64,000 nt of DNA from Arthrobacter sp. ISL-48 (GCF_018613805.1 NZ_JAGGPL010000003.1:310001-374000), one strand, 5' to 3'. Shown: positions 28,526 through 37,606, numbered from the stretch's first letter. Notes: a model not told the origin generated them from the sequence alone. Program-made: numbers and translations.

Positions 28526-31087
28526 TTGCCAGGTATGAACCTGACGCGCGCCGAAGCCCGCGAGCGCGCCGAACTGATCGCCGTCGATTCCTACGATGTC
28601 AGCCTGGACCTGACCAAAGGCGACAAGGTCTTTGGCACCACCACCACCGTGAAGTTCACGGCCAGGCCGGGATCCTCCACTTTTATCGATGCCGTGACGC
28701 ACGCGGTTCACAGCGTCACCCTGAACGGCACCAGCCTGGATCCGGCCACAGTATCGGACGGGATCCGGATCCAGCTTCCGGACCTTGCCGGTACGAATGA
28801 ACTGACAGTGGTCGCAGATGCTCCCTACATGAACACCGGCGAAGGCCTGCACCGCTTTGTGGACCCGGTGGACAATGAGGTCTACCTGTACACACAGTTC
28901 GAAGTACCCGATTCCCGCCGGATGTTCCCAGTATTTGAGCAGCCCGACCTCAAAGCGACGTTCACGTTCACCGTCACCGCACCGTCACACTGGGACGTCA
29001 TCTCCAACTCCCCAACGCCGGCCCCGGAGGAAGTCGAGCCGGCGGACGACGGCGGTACCCGCTCCGTTTGGAAGTTCGCCGCCACGCCGCGGCTGTCCTC
29101 GTACGTCACCGCCCTGATCGCGGGCCCCTACCAGTCGGTCCGCAGCGAGGTGGCGAGCTCCGACGGCCGGATGATCCCGTTAGGTGTCTTTGCCCGCAAG
29201 TCGCTCATGCAGTACCTGGACGCGGATAACATCTTTGAACTGACCCGGCGGGGCTTCGAGTTCTTCGAGGCGCAGTTCGGCTGCCCGTATCCGTTCGAAA
29301 AGTATGACCAGCTGTTCGTGCCGGAGTTCAATGCGGGCGCTATGGAAAACGCGGGTGCCGTGACCATCCTGGAAGGCTACGTCTTCCGCAGCAAGGTTAC
29401 CGGTGCGCAGGTCGAGCGACGGGCGATCACCGTGCTGCATGAGCTGGCACACATGTGGTTCGGCGACCTCGTGACCATGCGCTGGTGGAACGATCTCTGG
29501 CTCAACGAGTCCTTCGCCGAGTACATGTCGCATCTGGCCGCCGTCGAGAACACATCCTTCACAAGTGCGTGGACCACGTTTGCCTCCGTGGAGAAATCCT
29601 GGGCCTACCGCCAGGACCAGCTGCCCACCACGCATCCGATCTTCGCCGAAATCAACGACTTGCAGGATGTTGAAGTCAACTTCGACGGCATCACCTATGC
29701 CAAAGGTGCGTCGGTGCTCCGCCAGCTGGTGGCATGGGTTGGACCCGAGCAGTTCATGGCTGGGGTGCGCGAGTACTTCGCCAAGCATGCGTGGCAGAAC
29801 ACCGAACTCAGCGACCTGATGGTGGAACTGGAGAAGGCCAGCGGCCGTGACCTGGACCTTTGGGGACGGCTGTGGCTGGAGACTGCCGGGGTCAATACCC
29901 TCATCCCGGAACTCGAAGTGGACGGAGAGGGAAAGCTGACCTCCTTCGCCATCCTCCAGTCCGCCGTCGACGAGTGGCCCACTATCCGGCCGCACCGCCT
30001 AGCCGTGGGTTTCTACAACCTCAACGGCGACGGCAAGCTGGAGCGGGTCCACCGTGAAGAGCTCGACGTCGACGGCGAGCGCACTGAGGTTCCTGCCCTG
30101 GCGGGCATCGCGCAGCCTGACCTGATCCTGGTCAACGATGACGACCTTGCCTACGCCAAGGTCCGGCTGGATGAGAAGTCCCTTGCCACCGCGACCAGGC
30201 ACCTGAAGGATTTCGACCAGAGCCTTCCCCGCACGCTGGTGTGGAACTCGGCCTGGGACGCCGCCCGGGACGGCGAGACGCCAGCCCGCCGGTACGTGGA
30301 ACTGATCCTGGCCAACGTGGCGGCTGAGTCGGACTCGTCCGTCATCCTGGTCCAGCTGCGCCAGCTTGCCACCACCCTGAACTTCTATGTCGCCGAAGGG
30401 CACCGCGAAGCCACAGCCGCGGCCGCCGCGGACAGGCTGTGGCAACTGGCAACATCCGTGCCCGGCGGGTCCGACGCCCAGCTGCAGTTCATCAAGTCGT
30501 TCGCCCTGCTGGCACGCAGCAGTGAGCAGCTGGACAACGTGGCGGGGCTTCAGGACGGCTCCATCACCCTTGACGGGCTGGCGATGGACCAGGACCTGCG
30601 CTGGGAGCTGCTGGCATCACTGGTGGCCGGCGGCCGGCTCGGCCAGGAACACATCGACGCCGAGCTGGAGCGCGATAACACTGCCAGCGGGCAGAACGCC
30701 GCAGCCCTGGCCAAGGCCGCCATCCCGACGCCGGAGGCCAAGGCCGCGGCCTGGGAGTCGATCGTGGTCAAGGGCGATCTGTCGAACGCCCTGCAGGGTT
30801 CGGCCGTGAACGGATTCATGCGGGTGCTGGACCGCTCGCTCCTGGAGCCTTATGCGGAAAAGTACTTCGAAGCCGTCCCCGGGGTCGTCGCCAGCCGCAC
30901 CCACGCACTGGCCCAGCAAATCGTCGTCGGCCTCTATCCCGCGCTGCTGACCACACAGGCGACAGTCGACCGGACGGACGGGTTCCTGGCCGCGCTCCCG
31001 GCGGAAAGCGCCGCACTACGGCGGATGATGCTGGAAAACCGCGACGGCGTAGCCCGGGCGCTGCGCGCACGTGCGGCCGACGTCTAG
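28526..31087 (+). CDS. pepN: Aminopeptidase N (M1 zinc metallopeptidase)
   Basis: Removes N-terminal residues from peptides in the cytoplasm. The TTG at 28526 is chosen because GGAGG lies six bases upstream. An in-frame ATG nine bases later is too far from it. The product is 853 residues, the normal size. The substrate motif GAMENAG and the zinc site HELAH (His305, Glu306, His309) with WLNESFAEY (third zinc ligand Glu) are intact. An ERAP1-like C-terminal helical domain completes the protein. It is transcribed with the OsmC gene 22 bases downstream. Confidence 0.95.
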   Translation: MPGMNLTRAEARERAELIAVDSYDVSLDLTKGDKVFGTTTTVKFTARPGSSTFIDAVTHAVHSVTLNGTSLDPATVSDGIRIQLPDLAGTNELTVVADAPYMNTGEGLHRFVDPVDNEVYLYTQFEVPDSRRMFPVFEQPDLKATFTFTVTAPSHWDVISNSPTPAPEEVEPADDGGTRSVWKFAATPRLSSYVTALIAGPYQSVRSEVASSDGRMIPLGVFARKSLMQYLDADNIFELTRRGFEFFEAQFGCPYPFEKYDQLFVPEFNAGAMENAGAVTILEGYVFRSKVTGAQVERRAITVLHELAHMWFGDLVTMRWWNDLWLNESFAEYMSHLAAVENTSFTSAWTTFASVEKSWAYRQDQLPTTHPIFAEINDLQDVEVNFDGITYAKGASVLRQLVAWVGPEQFMAGVREYFAKHAWQNTELSDLMVELEKASGRDLDLWGRLWLETAGVNTLIPELEVDGEGKLTSFAILQSAVDEWPTIRPHRLAVGFYNLNGDGKLERVHREELDVDGERTEVPALAGIAQPDLILVNDDDLAYAKVRLDEKSLATATRHLKDFDQSLPRTLVWNSAWDAARDGETPARRYVELILANVAAESDSSVILVQLRQLATTLNFYVAEGHREATAAAAADRLWQLATSVPGGSDAQLQFIKSFALLARSSEQLDNVAGLQDGSITLDGLAMDQDLRWELLASLVAGGRLGQEHIDAELERDNTASGQNAAALAKAAIPTPEAKAAAWESIVVKGDLSNALQGSAVNGFMRVLDRSLLEPYAEKYFEAVPGVVASRTHALAQQIVVGLYPALLTTQATVDRTDGFLAALPAESAALRRMMLENRDGVARALRARAADV

Positions 31088-31109
31088 CCGCCGCCATTAG
31101 GCTGATCAC

Positions 31110-31583
31110 ATGAGCATGGGTGAGCACCAGTATTCCCTGTCCGTCCGGTGGACCGGAAACCTGGGAGAGGGCACGTCGTCCTATCGTGGCTATTCACGGG
31201 ACCACGACGTCCAGATCCCCGGGTTGCCGGTCCTCAGTGGTTCGGCCGATCCCACGTTCCACGGGGACAGGACACGGTACAACCCTGAGCAGTTGCTCCT
31301 GGCCGCCCTCGCGCAGTGCCACATGCTGTCCTTCCTGCACGTGGCGGTGCGGCACGGGGTGGTGGTCACGGACTACCAGGACGACGCCACGGGGGTGATG
31401 CGCCTGAACCGGGACGGCAGCGGGCAGTTCGAAAACGTCACGCTTAACCCGCGGGTGGCGGTGGCGGACCCAGCCCATGTGGAACTCGCCGCACAACTGC
31501 ACCACGAAGCCAACCAGGTCTGCTTCATCGCCAGGAGCGTTAACTTTCCGGTGCTGCATTCACCCGTCACGGTGCCCGGCTAG
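31110..31583 (+). CDS. OsmC/Ohr-family protein
   Basis: Peroxide-reducing or thiol-stress protein of 157 residues. The family fold is recognised from NPEQLLLAALAQCHMLSFLHVA, with the first active-site Cys, and HEANQVCFIARSVNFPVL, with the second. Both redox cysteines are therefore present. The sequence is nearer to the YhfA/OsmC-like group than to organic hydroperoxide resistance Ohr, so the substrate is uncertain. It lies 22 bases after pepN. Confidence 0.9.
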   Translation: MSMGEHQYSLSVRWTGNLGEGTSSYRGYSRDHDVQIPGLPVLSGSADPTFHGDRTRYNPEQLLLAALAQCHMLSFLHVAVRHGVVVTDYQDDATGVMRLNRDGSGQFENVTLNPRVAVADPAHVELAAQLHHEANQVCFIARSVNFPVLHSPVTVPG

Positions 31584-31680
31584 GCGCGTCTCGCGGCTGG
31601 CGTAGCCGGACGATGTCCGTGGGCGCTGTGTCCCCCCTGGACGAGGAATTCCCGCCGCGCGGCGTTAGACTGGATCGATC

Positions 31681-32496
31681 ATGATCGGTGCCCGTTCGCG
31701 TCTTCTGGCCTGGTTCGTCGCCCTGGCGACCCTCCTTACAGCCTGTGCGCCCGTGATCGGCCTCGACGATGCCGTCACCGATCGACCGGTCCCGGCTTCC
31801 TCGGCCGGGCCAGCCACGGGTGACGTCACCCTCGCTCCTCAGGGGGCCCAGACCCCCACCCCGACACCGGCCCCCACGCCACCCCCGGTACCTCAACCGT
31901 TCGCCCTCAACCTCTACCAGGAGGGGGACTTCGTGCCGCAGTACACCATCAACTGGTGTGTTGCGGCGAGCATCCAGATCGCGCACAACCTCATCGACGA
32001 CACCGGCGGCGGCACATGGGCCGATCCCGCTCAGCAGGGCGAATTGTGGGAGATGGCCCGGGCAGGGTCGTCCAACTCGTTCAACGGTGCCAACCCGTTC
32101 GGTTGGGCGAAGGTGCTGACCGAGGCGGGGATGGGGCCATACACCGTGGTCAGCATCGCCGACTATGAGGATGCGCTGCAGACCGCGGCGCGCGCCATCG
32201 CCGACACGGGCCGGCCGGTCGGTCTGGTCATGTGGAGTGGTCGCCACGCCTGGGTGATGAGCGGGTTTGAGTCGCTCGGCGATCCCGACACGTTCCCCGA
32301 GTTCCTGGTCACCGGCATCCGCGTCCAGGATCCGCTCCATCCGTACGGCAGCGGGCAGTGGGGTCCGTCGCCCGCGCCCAACAGCCTGCTCACCCCCGAG
32401 CAGCTGGCGACGCAGTTCGTGGTCCGCGAACCGCGACGCTGGAGCGGCGATCTGCCGACCGGCTACCTGTTGGTACTGCCGCTCGCCGAGGCCTGA
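31681..32496 (+). CDS. Secreted lipoprotein with C39-like papain-fold cysteine protease domain
   Basis: Predicted lipid-anchored extracytoplasmic cysteine protease or related enzyme, 271 residues. A signal peptide ends in the lipobox LLTAC (Cys22). A flexible Thr/Pro-rich linker follows (PTPTPAPTPPPVPQP, about 58-73), then a C39-like domain. The candidate catalytic Cys is in INWCVAASIQI (Cys93), the His in SGRHAWVMSGF (His189) and an Asp in RVQDPLHPYG. No ABC-exporter or substrate peptide is nearby, so it is unlikely to be a bacteriocin leader peptidase. The upstream ribosome-binding site is weak. The gene lies between housekeeping genes with no related neighbour and may have been acquired. 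Confidence 0.75.
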   Translation: MIGARSRLLAWFVALATLLTACAPVIGLDDAVTDRPVPASSAGPATGDVTLAPQGAQTPTPTPAPTPPPVPQPFALNLYQEGDFVPQYTINWCVAASIQIAHNLIDDTGGGTWADPAQQGELWEMARAGSSNSFNGANPFGWAKVLTEAGMGPYTVVSIADYEDALQTAARAIADTGRPVGLVMWSGRHAWVMSGFESLGDPDTFPEFLVTGIRVQDPLHPYGSGQWGPSPAPNSLLTPEQLATQFVVREPRRWSGDLPTGYLLVLPLAEA

Positions 32497-32513
32497 TCAG
32501 CCCTTCGCAGCCG

Positions 32514-33506
32514 TCATGTCGTTTCCATCAGTTCCCTGGTCAGGCGGGCTTCGGTGGCGGGCGCCAGCCCTGCCTTGCGGTGGCGGCCGAGGCCGCGGCT
32601 GCGTTCATCCTCGAGCGTGTCGCTGAGGGTTTCCTGCCATGGCCGCAGGGTCATTCCGGCAGCTTTCGCGGCCGTATTACTACGGCGGCAGAAACCGTCA
32701 TGGTCCGGCGGCAGCCACAGGGGCATCGAATCGGGACCGGACCAGTAATCGATCCCATGGGCGGCCAGCCAGTCCTCCGGTGCCAGGAGGACCTGCCCCT
32801 GATAGCCTGCAACGCTCCCGGACGCCGCGACATACTCACCGAACGGGACCTGCTCCCCTACGGCGTTCAGAGCTCCGGTGATGCCGCGGGCCGCAGCGTC
32901 AAGAATCCATGTTGCGAGGTCCCTGACGTCGATGACCTGGGTGGACTGCCCTGCGATGTCCGGAACCAGGGCAGGCTCTTTGTCCCGCGCGAACCTGGCC
33001 GGCCAGTAACCGTACCTGTCGGTTCCGTCGCCCGGGCCGCCGATCAGGCCGGCGCGGCAAAGGTGGGCCTTACCGGCGGCAGCCTCCAGCGTGGCCTGCT
33101 CGATGGCCGATTTTGACTCCCCGTAATTCTCCGGCGTGGAGGCTGTCCCCGCGGGCACCGGCGGCAGGAGCTCCGCGTCTTCGTCCGCCTGGGGGGTGGA
33201 GTGGTCCGCGTAGACGGAGCAGCTGGAAACGAAGGTCCAATGGGCCGCCCGACCTGCAAGGCTCGCGAGGGCCTCTTTGGCCAGCTCTGCATCACGTGCG
33301 ACTTCGATGACCGCATCCCAGTCTCCCGACGCCTCTGCATAGCTGTTCGCGCCCAGTGAACGGTCGGCTTTGAGCCACCGGACACCGCCGGGTGGCTCGG
33401 CCGCAGAACCGCGGGCCAAGCACGTGACCCTGTGACCTGCGGCAACGGCTTGACGGGCGATTTCTGCAGAGAGGAAGGCGGTTCCGCCCAGGATGAGGAT
33501 GCGCAT
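32514..33506 (-). CDS. NAD-dependent epimerase/dehydratase family reductase (extended SDR)
   Basis: Nucleotide-binding oxidoreductase of 330 residues. The N-terminal MRILILGGTAFLSAEIARQA is an extended-SDR Rossmann motif (GGTxFxx). The catalytic pair is ENYGESKSAIEQ (Tyr-xxx-Lys) with upstream FVSSCSVY. The C-terminal region is substrate-binding. The pattern is common among actinobacterial reductases of unknown substrate and resembles mRNA-binding CSP41-like or isoflavone-reductase-like branches. It converges on the C39-like lipoprotein gene, the two stops being 17 bases apart. Confidence 0.85.
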   Translation of the reverse strand: MRILILGGTAFLSAEIARQAVAAGHRVTCLARGSAAEPPGGVRWLKADRSLGANSYAEASGDWDAVIEVARDAELAKEALASLAGRAAHWTFVSSCSVYADHSTPQADEDAELLPPVPAGTASTPENYGESKSAIEQATLEAAAGKAHLCRAGLIGGPGDGTDRYGYWPARFARDKEPALVPDIAGQSTQVIDVRDLATWILDAAARGITGALNAVGEQVPFGEYVAASGSVAGYQGQVLLAPEDWLAAHGIDYWSGPDSMPLWLPPDHDGFCRRSNTAAKAAGMTLRPWQETLSDTLEDERSRGLGRHRKAGLAPATEARLTRELMETT

Positions 33507-33627
33507 GAGTACACGCTACGGCGCTAGGGTTAAAGGAGAATAGAGCCTTATGCGCGCAGCGAAACACCGCGCCTGGCTTTCATCATCCCCGGCTGGCGCC
33601 GGAGAGCCCCAAGGAGCAGCCCCGCCT

Positions 33628-34320
33628 ATGTTCAGCATGTTGTCCATCACCCCTCCCCTGACCTCCCAACCCGATGGAATCAGTGTTCCCGGCATTGTGA
33701 TCAGCCTCGGCATCGGTGTTGCCGTGTGGCTGGTGGCAACTTTCCTGATTTCCCGGATCAGCAGGCGCGTGGCTTCCGGCAGCAACTTCTTCAAGAAACC
33801 CCATTTCAAATGGGTTGCCCCGGCGCTGCGGGCCTTGGACCACGAACGGCGCGTGCAGCGCGCAGAAACCATCGGCTCACTGCTCAACAGCATCGTCGGA
33901 GTCCTCGTGGCCGTGATCACCATCATGTACGTGCTGCAGAACCTCGACATCAACATCACCCCGCTGCTGACCAGTGTGGGAATCCTGGGTGTTGCCATCG
34001 GTTTCGGCGCCCAGCAGCTGATCCGTGACTTCCTGGCGGGGATCTTCATTACCATTGAGGATCAGTACGGGATCGGGGACGTCATCGAGACCAGCGAGGT
34101 CGTAGGTGTTGTTGAGTCCATGGGGCTGCGCATCACCCGGGTCCGTTCCGAGGACGGCGCCATCTGGTATCTCCGCAATGGCGAGATCCTGCGGGTGGGC
34201 AACCGTTCACAGGGCAATTATGTGCCGCTGCCGGATACATCCGGGGCCGGCTCTGACGAGGCCGCGGGCGGGCACACCTCCGCGGACAACAAAAAGACTG
34301 AACAAAAGGCCGGAGAATAG
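33628..34320 (+). CDS. Small-conductance mechanosensitive channel (MscS family)
   Basis: Membrane channel that opens under tension to release solutes in hypo-osmotic shock. The 230-residue form starting MFSMLSITPP is preferred: AAGGAG lies 11 bases upstream and upstream residues look unconserved. A start at 33550 is possible. Hydrophobic helices lie near 20-40 and 85-105. The pore-lining helix is LTSVGILGVAIGFGAQQLIRDFLAGIFI, the MscS TM3 signature, followed by the beta domain (DQYGIGDVIETSEVVGVVESMGLR). The C-terminal cytoplasmic cage is short. The globin gene starts four bases after the stop. Confidence 0.92.
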   Translation: MFSMLSITPPLTSQPDGISVPGIVISLGIGVAVWLVATFLISRISRRVASGSNFFKKPHFKWVAPALRALDHERRVQRAETIGSLLNSIVGVLVAVITIMYVLQNLDINITPLLTSVGILGVAIGFGAQQLIRDFLAGIFITIEDQYGIGDVIETSEVVGVVESMGLRITRVRSEDGAIWYLRNGEILRVGNRSQGNYVPLPDTSGAGSDEAAGGHTSADNKKTEQKAGE

Positions 34321-34324
34321 CGAT

Positions 34325-34777
34325 ATGACCACACCTGCCGAACCGCAGCAGCCGCGTCAGCTGATGCAGAACGATCCCTTCAGCCAGCCCGGATACACGG
34401 ACAATTTCTACGATGCCGTGGGCGGCCACGAGACATTCGTGCGGCTCATTGACGTCTTCTACGACGGCGTGGCAACAGATCCGTTGCTGCGCCCCATGTA
34501 CCCGGAAGAAGATCTGGCGCCCGCCAAACGGCGTTTCCTCATGTTTCTGGAGCAGTACTGGGGCGGCCCCACCACGTACGGCGAGGAGCGCGGCCACCCC
34601 CGGCTGCGGATGCGGCACATGCCGTTCCAAGTCACTCCAGAGGCCAAGGACCGCTGGCTGTTCCACATGCGGGCGGCTGTTGATTCACTTGAGCTGCCCC
34701 CGCTGTATGAAACAACACTGTGGGACTACATGGAACGTGCGGCGCTTTCCATGGTGAACAGCGCATCTGACGCCTGA
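34325..34777 (+). CDS. Truncated haemoglobin, group II (trHbO type)
   Basis: Small haem protein implicated in oxygen or NO handling at the membrane. The start is the ATG at 34325, with GGAG nine bases upstream, giving 150 residues. Family landmarks are FYDAVGGHETFVRLIDVFYDGVATDPLLRPMYP (helices A-CD), the WGGP turn and the proximal-His region HPRLRMRHMPF. The C-terminal WDYMERAA helix is typical of GlbO. The gene is four bases behind mscS and probably coupled to it. Confidence 0.94.
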   Translation: MTTPAEPQQPRQLMQNDPFSQPGYTDNFYDAVGGHETFVRLIDVFYDGVATDPLLRPMYPEEDLAPAKRRFLMFLEQYWGGPTTYGEERGHPRLRMRHMPFQVTPEAKDRWLFHMRAAVDSLELPPLYETTLWDYMERAALSMVNSASDA

Positions 34778-34781
34778 GGCT

Positions 34782-35456
34782 TCAGGCCCCAGAGGTTAGC
34801 CCCAGGCCGCTGCCGGTCCGCACGAGGACATGCCCGCGCGTTCCGGTGAGACGGTACCATCGGCCCGCACGGTAGAGCTTCTGATCCCCGTCCGCGAGGA
34901 AGCCCAGGGTCAACGCGGCGAACGCTGCTCCGGCCGGTACTCCCGACTCATCGATTGCCCGGCCCCAGACCGCTGCCCGGGCGTTGTTGACGATCAGGGC
35001 TCCGGGTTTGTCCGGCACAATCCCGGCAACCTCGGTGATGCCCGCTTCGGCGGCCCGCCGCAAATCGGAATCGGGAACGGAAGTGACCAGCTCCCAGCCC
35101 GTCCTCGGGGCGCTGACTCCTGTCCATGATTCGGTGACAGTGGACGGCGGAACGGGAAGTTCGACGTCGTCCTCCCCCGCCCGGGCCAGCCTGTCCAGGA
35201 CCGCCGCGAGTGGAACGGTAACATCCACGGCGGACCGTTCCGCCAATCCCATGGTGCGCAGGCCCAGGATGGTGGGCGTAGCCTCACCCAGCAGCCGGGG
35301 CCTGAGCACACAGACGTAGGCGGCGAGAACGGAACCGGCGGCCTGAAGCCGGATGGCGCCGTCGTCAATTGCTTTGGCTCGCGTCGCGAAGGTGCGCAGG
35401 TCCGCGAGATCGCGCGGATCTGCGAACCGAAAGGAGTGGGTGAGTAGATCAGACAC
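34782..35456 (-). CDS. Conserved actinobacterial protein of unknown function
   Basis: I do not recognise a named domain in this 224-residue protein. It is soluble, mildly acidic, and lacks a signal peptide or membrane helix. The N-terminal half (FRFADPRDLADLRTFATRAKAIDDG, then AAYVCVLRPRLLG) looks alpha/beta. The middle has SWTGVSAPRTGWELVTSVPDSDLR and the C-terminal part is ALTLGFLADGDQKLYRAGRWYRLTGTRGHVLVR, suggesting a compact beta-rich end. It converges on the globin gene with a four-base gap and is divergent from tesB. Codon use and position-3 GC look native. I remember similar uncharacterised proteins in Micrococcaceae, but the function is open. Confidence 0.7.
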   Translation of the reverse strand: MSDLLTHSFRFADPRDLADLRTFATRAKAIDDGAIRLQAAGSVLAAYVCVLRPRLLGEATPTILGLRTMGLAERSAVDVTVPLAAVLDRLARAGEDDVELPVPPSTVTESWTGVSAPRTGWELVTSVPDSDLRRAAEAGITEVAGIVPDKPGALIVNNARAAVWGRAIDESGVPAGAAFAALTLGFLADGDQKLYRAGRWYRLTGTRGHVLVRTGSGLGLTSGA

Positions 35457-35519
35457 ACTAAGAACACTACCGTCTGCACCCCGGTTGAGCAGTGCCGGGG
35501 CGGCGTCTAGAGTCGAACC

Positions 35520-36500
35520 ATGACTGAAGCCGAAGCCGGATTGCTGGCGCCGCCCAGCGGGGACCCCACCTCATCGCTCATCAAACTCCTGGATCTGGGC
35601 CAGCTTGAAGGCGCCCGGACAGACGAGGACATCTTCCTGGGACCCTCGCAGCAGCAGCCCCATCAGCGGGTGTTCGGAGGCCAGGTGCTTGCGCAGTCCC
35701 TCGTCGCCTCGATCCGGACCGTGGATGCTGACCGGTTTGTGCATTCGATGCACGGGTATTTCCTCCGCCCAGGGGATGCCAATCAACCCATTACGTTCGG
35801 CGTCCAGAGGCTGCGCGACGGGCGGTCATTCTCGGCACGCCGTGTCCACGCCTACCAGGACGGCGTGCCGATCCTCTCCATGATCGCGTCCTTCCAGGGC
35901 GAGGATGAAGGCGTCGAGCACGAATCCACGATGCCGAAGGGCATCCCGGACCCCGAGTCGCTTCCCAGCACGGCAGACTTGCTGGGGAAATTCGATCATC
36001 CCGTGGCGCGGCACTGGTCCTACGAGCGGCCTTTCGACATCCGGCATGTGGACCCGCCCCTCTACGTTTCCGCCAAGGGCAAAAAGGAAGCGCGGAACGC
36101 TGTCTGGATGAAAACATTCGGCCCAATGCCCGATAACCCCAACCTGCACAGGGCGGCCCTCGCCTACGCGAGCGACTACACCATCCTGGAATCCATCCTG
36201 CGCCGGCACGGGCTGAGCTGGATCACGCCGGGCATGAACGTTGCGAGCCTGGACCACGCCATGTGGTGGCATCGTCCCGCACGGGTGGACGAGTGGCTGC
36301 TCTACGTGCAGGAGTCCCCGAGCGCCCAGGGCGCCCGCGGGCTTGCAACCGGCAAGATCTTCAACCGGGACGGGCTGCATGTGGCATCAGTGGCGCAGGA
36401 GGGGATGGTCCGCGTCCCCACAGATCTGAAGAACAAGGTGGTAGGCGCCTTCCAGACCAAGGTGCTCGAACACCAGATCCGAAAAGCCGGGCGGGACTAA
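35520..36500 (+). CDS. tesB: Acyl-CoA thioesterase II
   Basis: Hydrolyses acyl-CoA to free fatty acid and CoA. The 326-residue double hot-dog protein contains LGPSQQQPHQRVFGGQVLAQSL (first hot dog helix), VHSMHGYFLRPGD, RDGRSFSARRVHAYQDG, and in the second hot dog NVASLDHAMWWHRPARVDEWLLY with the expected Asp. The C-terminal ATGKIFNRDGLHVASVAQEGMVR carries the catalytic Gln region. Length and motifs fit TesB. It is monocistronic. Downstream begins the accessory stretch at 36.5 kb. Confidence 0.95.
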   Translation: MTEAEAGLLAPPSGDPTSSLIKLLDLGQLEGARTDEDIFLGPSQQQPHQRVFGGQVLAQSLVASIRTVDADRFVHSMHGYFLRPGDANQPITFGVQRLRDGRSFSARRVHAYQDGVPILSMIASFQGEDEGVEHESTMPKGIPDPESLPSTADLLGKFDHPVARHWSYERPFDIRHVDPPLYVSAKGKKEARNAVWMKTFGPMPDNPNLHRAALAYASDYTILESILRRHGLSWITPGMNVASLDHAMWWHRPARVDEWLLYVQESPSAQGARGLATGKIFNRDGLHVASVAQEGMVRVPTDLKNKVVGAFQTKVLEHQIRKAGRD

Positions 36501-36611
36501 CGCCTTGACCAGTGGGCTTACCTTGAGGACTCCTGTCCTATACGAACGATCAATCGCTGCCACAAGCCACTGACAGAAATAGGAATCGAATCCCTGTTCG
36601 CATCAACTGGC

Positions 36612-36847
36612 GTGCGAGAGCCGCGTCCTGAGGTACGTCCAGCGCGCCTGCCAACGTGGGCAGATCTTCGCGAGTATGCGGACCATAGGGCTTGAACAGG
36701 ATTGGGCAAAAGGTTCAAGCAGTTGTCGGTGGGCAGCAGCAGCGCCTCGCGCTGTTTATTGCCACGATTCATAGCCCCCTTCTTCTGCTTCTGGACGAGC
36801 CAACGGCCGGTCTGGAGCCGCCGTCGTTGGACACTTTGCATTCCTAA
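36612..36847 (+). pseudogene. Remnant of an ABC transporter ATP-binding protein
   Basis: The 343-base gap after tesB contains the decayed C-terminal core of an ABC ATPase. Frame 36704-36847 reads GQKVQAVVGGQQQRLALFIA and then LLLLLDEPTAGLEPPSLD before a stop, that is, the ABC signature (GGQQQRL) and Walker B (LLLLLDEPTAG) at normal spacing. Upstream, in a different frame (36612-36695), WADLREYADHRA matches the region before the signature and ends at a stop, so a frameshift separates the two. No Walker A or start remains. The rest of the gap holds nothing I recognise. The remnant ends over the 3' end of the opposing oxidoreductase gene. Confidence 0.75.
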
Positions 36848-37590
36848 TTGGTGGCGAGGAAGGAGCTCCACGTGATGGAGGCTCGTTGTGGCGCGGCGGA
36901 CAGGTTATGGCCGGCGCGGTAGGCGGTCCCGGCTGTGCCAGGCATGCCGAATCCGTGGATGCCACGAGAAAGTCGTTTCGCGTCGTTGTACATGCGCGTC
37001 ACGGTGATGGCGTCGAGCACTTCAGGACCGGCCAGATCGCTGACCCGACCCGAGGGCGAGCCGCAAGCCAATTGCTGAACGTGCGCAGCGACCGCGTCAA
37101 CGTCGATAGATTCGAAGTGCAGGTCGCGCGGAGCCAGTCGCAGCCGGGACATGGTACGCGCCACAGGAAGGACAAAGTCGTGCAATTGCGCAATCCGCAG
37201 GATGGTATTCGGAACACCGGAGTCCGCATACGCGTGCTCGGCGGCGGCCTTCTTGCGGAAGTAGCCGATGGGCATTCGGTCGGCGCCGACGACCGAGATA
37301 AGTAGCAGATGGTCGATACGGGCAATACGAGCGGCCTCCGCGAGCCTGTGGGCGGCGATGTCGTCTCCGCTGGCCCCACCGGCCAGATGCAACACCGTTC
37401 TGATGCCGTGAAGGGCGGCTTCGAGCCCTATGCCTTTGACGGTGTCGCCGTACACGTGTTCGATGCCCTGAGCGTTCTCGCGAGTGTGGCGGGTCAAGAC
37501 TCTGACGTCGCTTCCCGCCGCTCTCAACAGCGGCACGACACGGCTACCGATCGTTCCCGTACCGCCCGTGACCAGAATTGGTTCGGTCAT
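36844..37590 (-). CDS. NAD(P)H-binding oxidoreductase/epimerase (atypical SDR), probable ECF41 target
   Basis: Rossmann-fold protein of 248 residues starting MTEPILVTGGTGTIGSRVV, with a second strand VRVLTRHTREN that suggests NADP(H). It lacks a clear YxxxK pair, as in NmrA-like and atypical SDR proteins (SVVGADRMPIGYFRKKAAAE provides a Tyr-Phe-Arg-Lys). Proteins encoded beside ECF41 sigma factors are typically carboxymuconolactone decarboxylases, oxidoreductases or epimerases, and this gene fits that pattern. The divergent intergenic region carries an ECF41-type promoter reading into it (-35 at 37665-37671, -10 at 37645-37648). The bases before its ATG (GAATGTGAC) are identical to those before the sigma gene. 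Confidence 0.88.
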   Translation of the reverse strand: MTEPILVTGGTGTIGSRVVPLLRAAGSDVRVLTRHTRENAQGIEHVYGDTVKGIGLEAALHGIRTVLHLAGGASGDDIAAHRLAEAARIARIDHLLLISVVGADRMPIGYFRKKAAAEHAYADSGVPNTILRIAQLHDFVLPVARTMSRLRLAPRDLHFESIDVDAVAAHVQQLACGSPSGRVSDLAGPEVLDAITVTRMYNDAKRLSRGIHGFGMPGTAGTAYRAGHNLSAAPQRASITWSSFLATN

Positions 37591-37606
37591 GTCACATTCC
37601 TTTCCG

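Noticed and set aside
36570..36620. T-arm-like ATTCGATTCC on the minus strand, resembling a tRNA 3' end or att site
   Set aside because: The stems around it do not pair into a cloverleaf, and no full tRNA, integrase or repeat copy was found.
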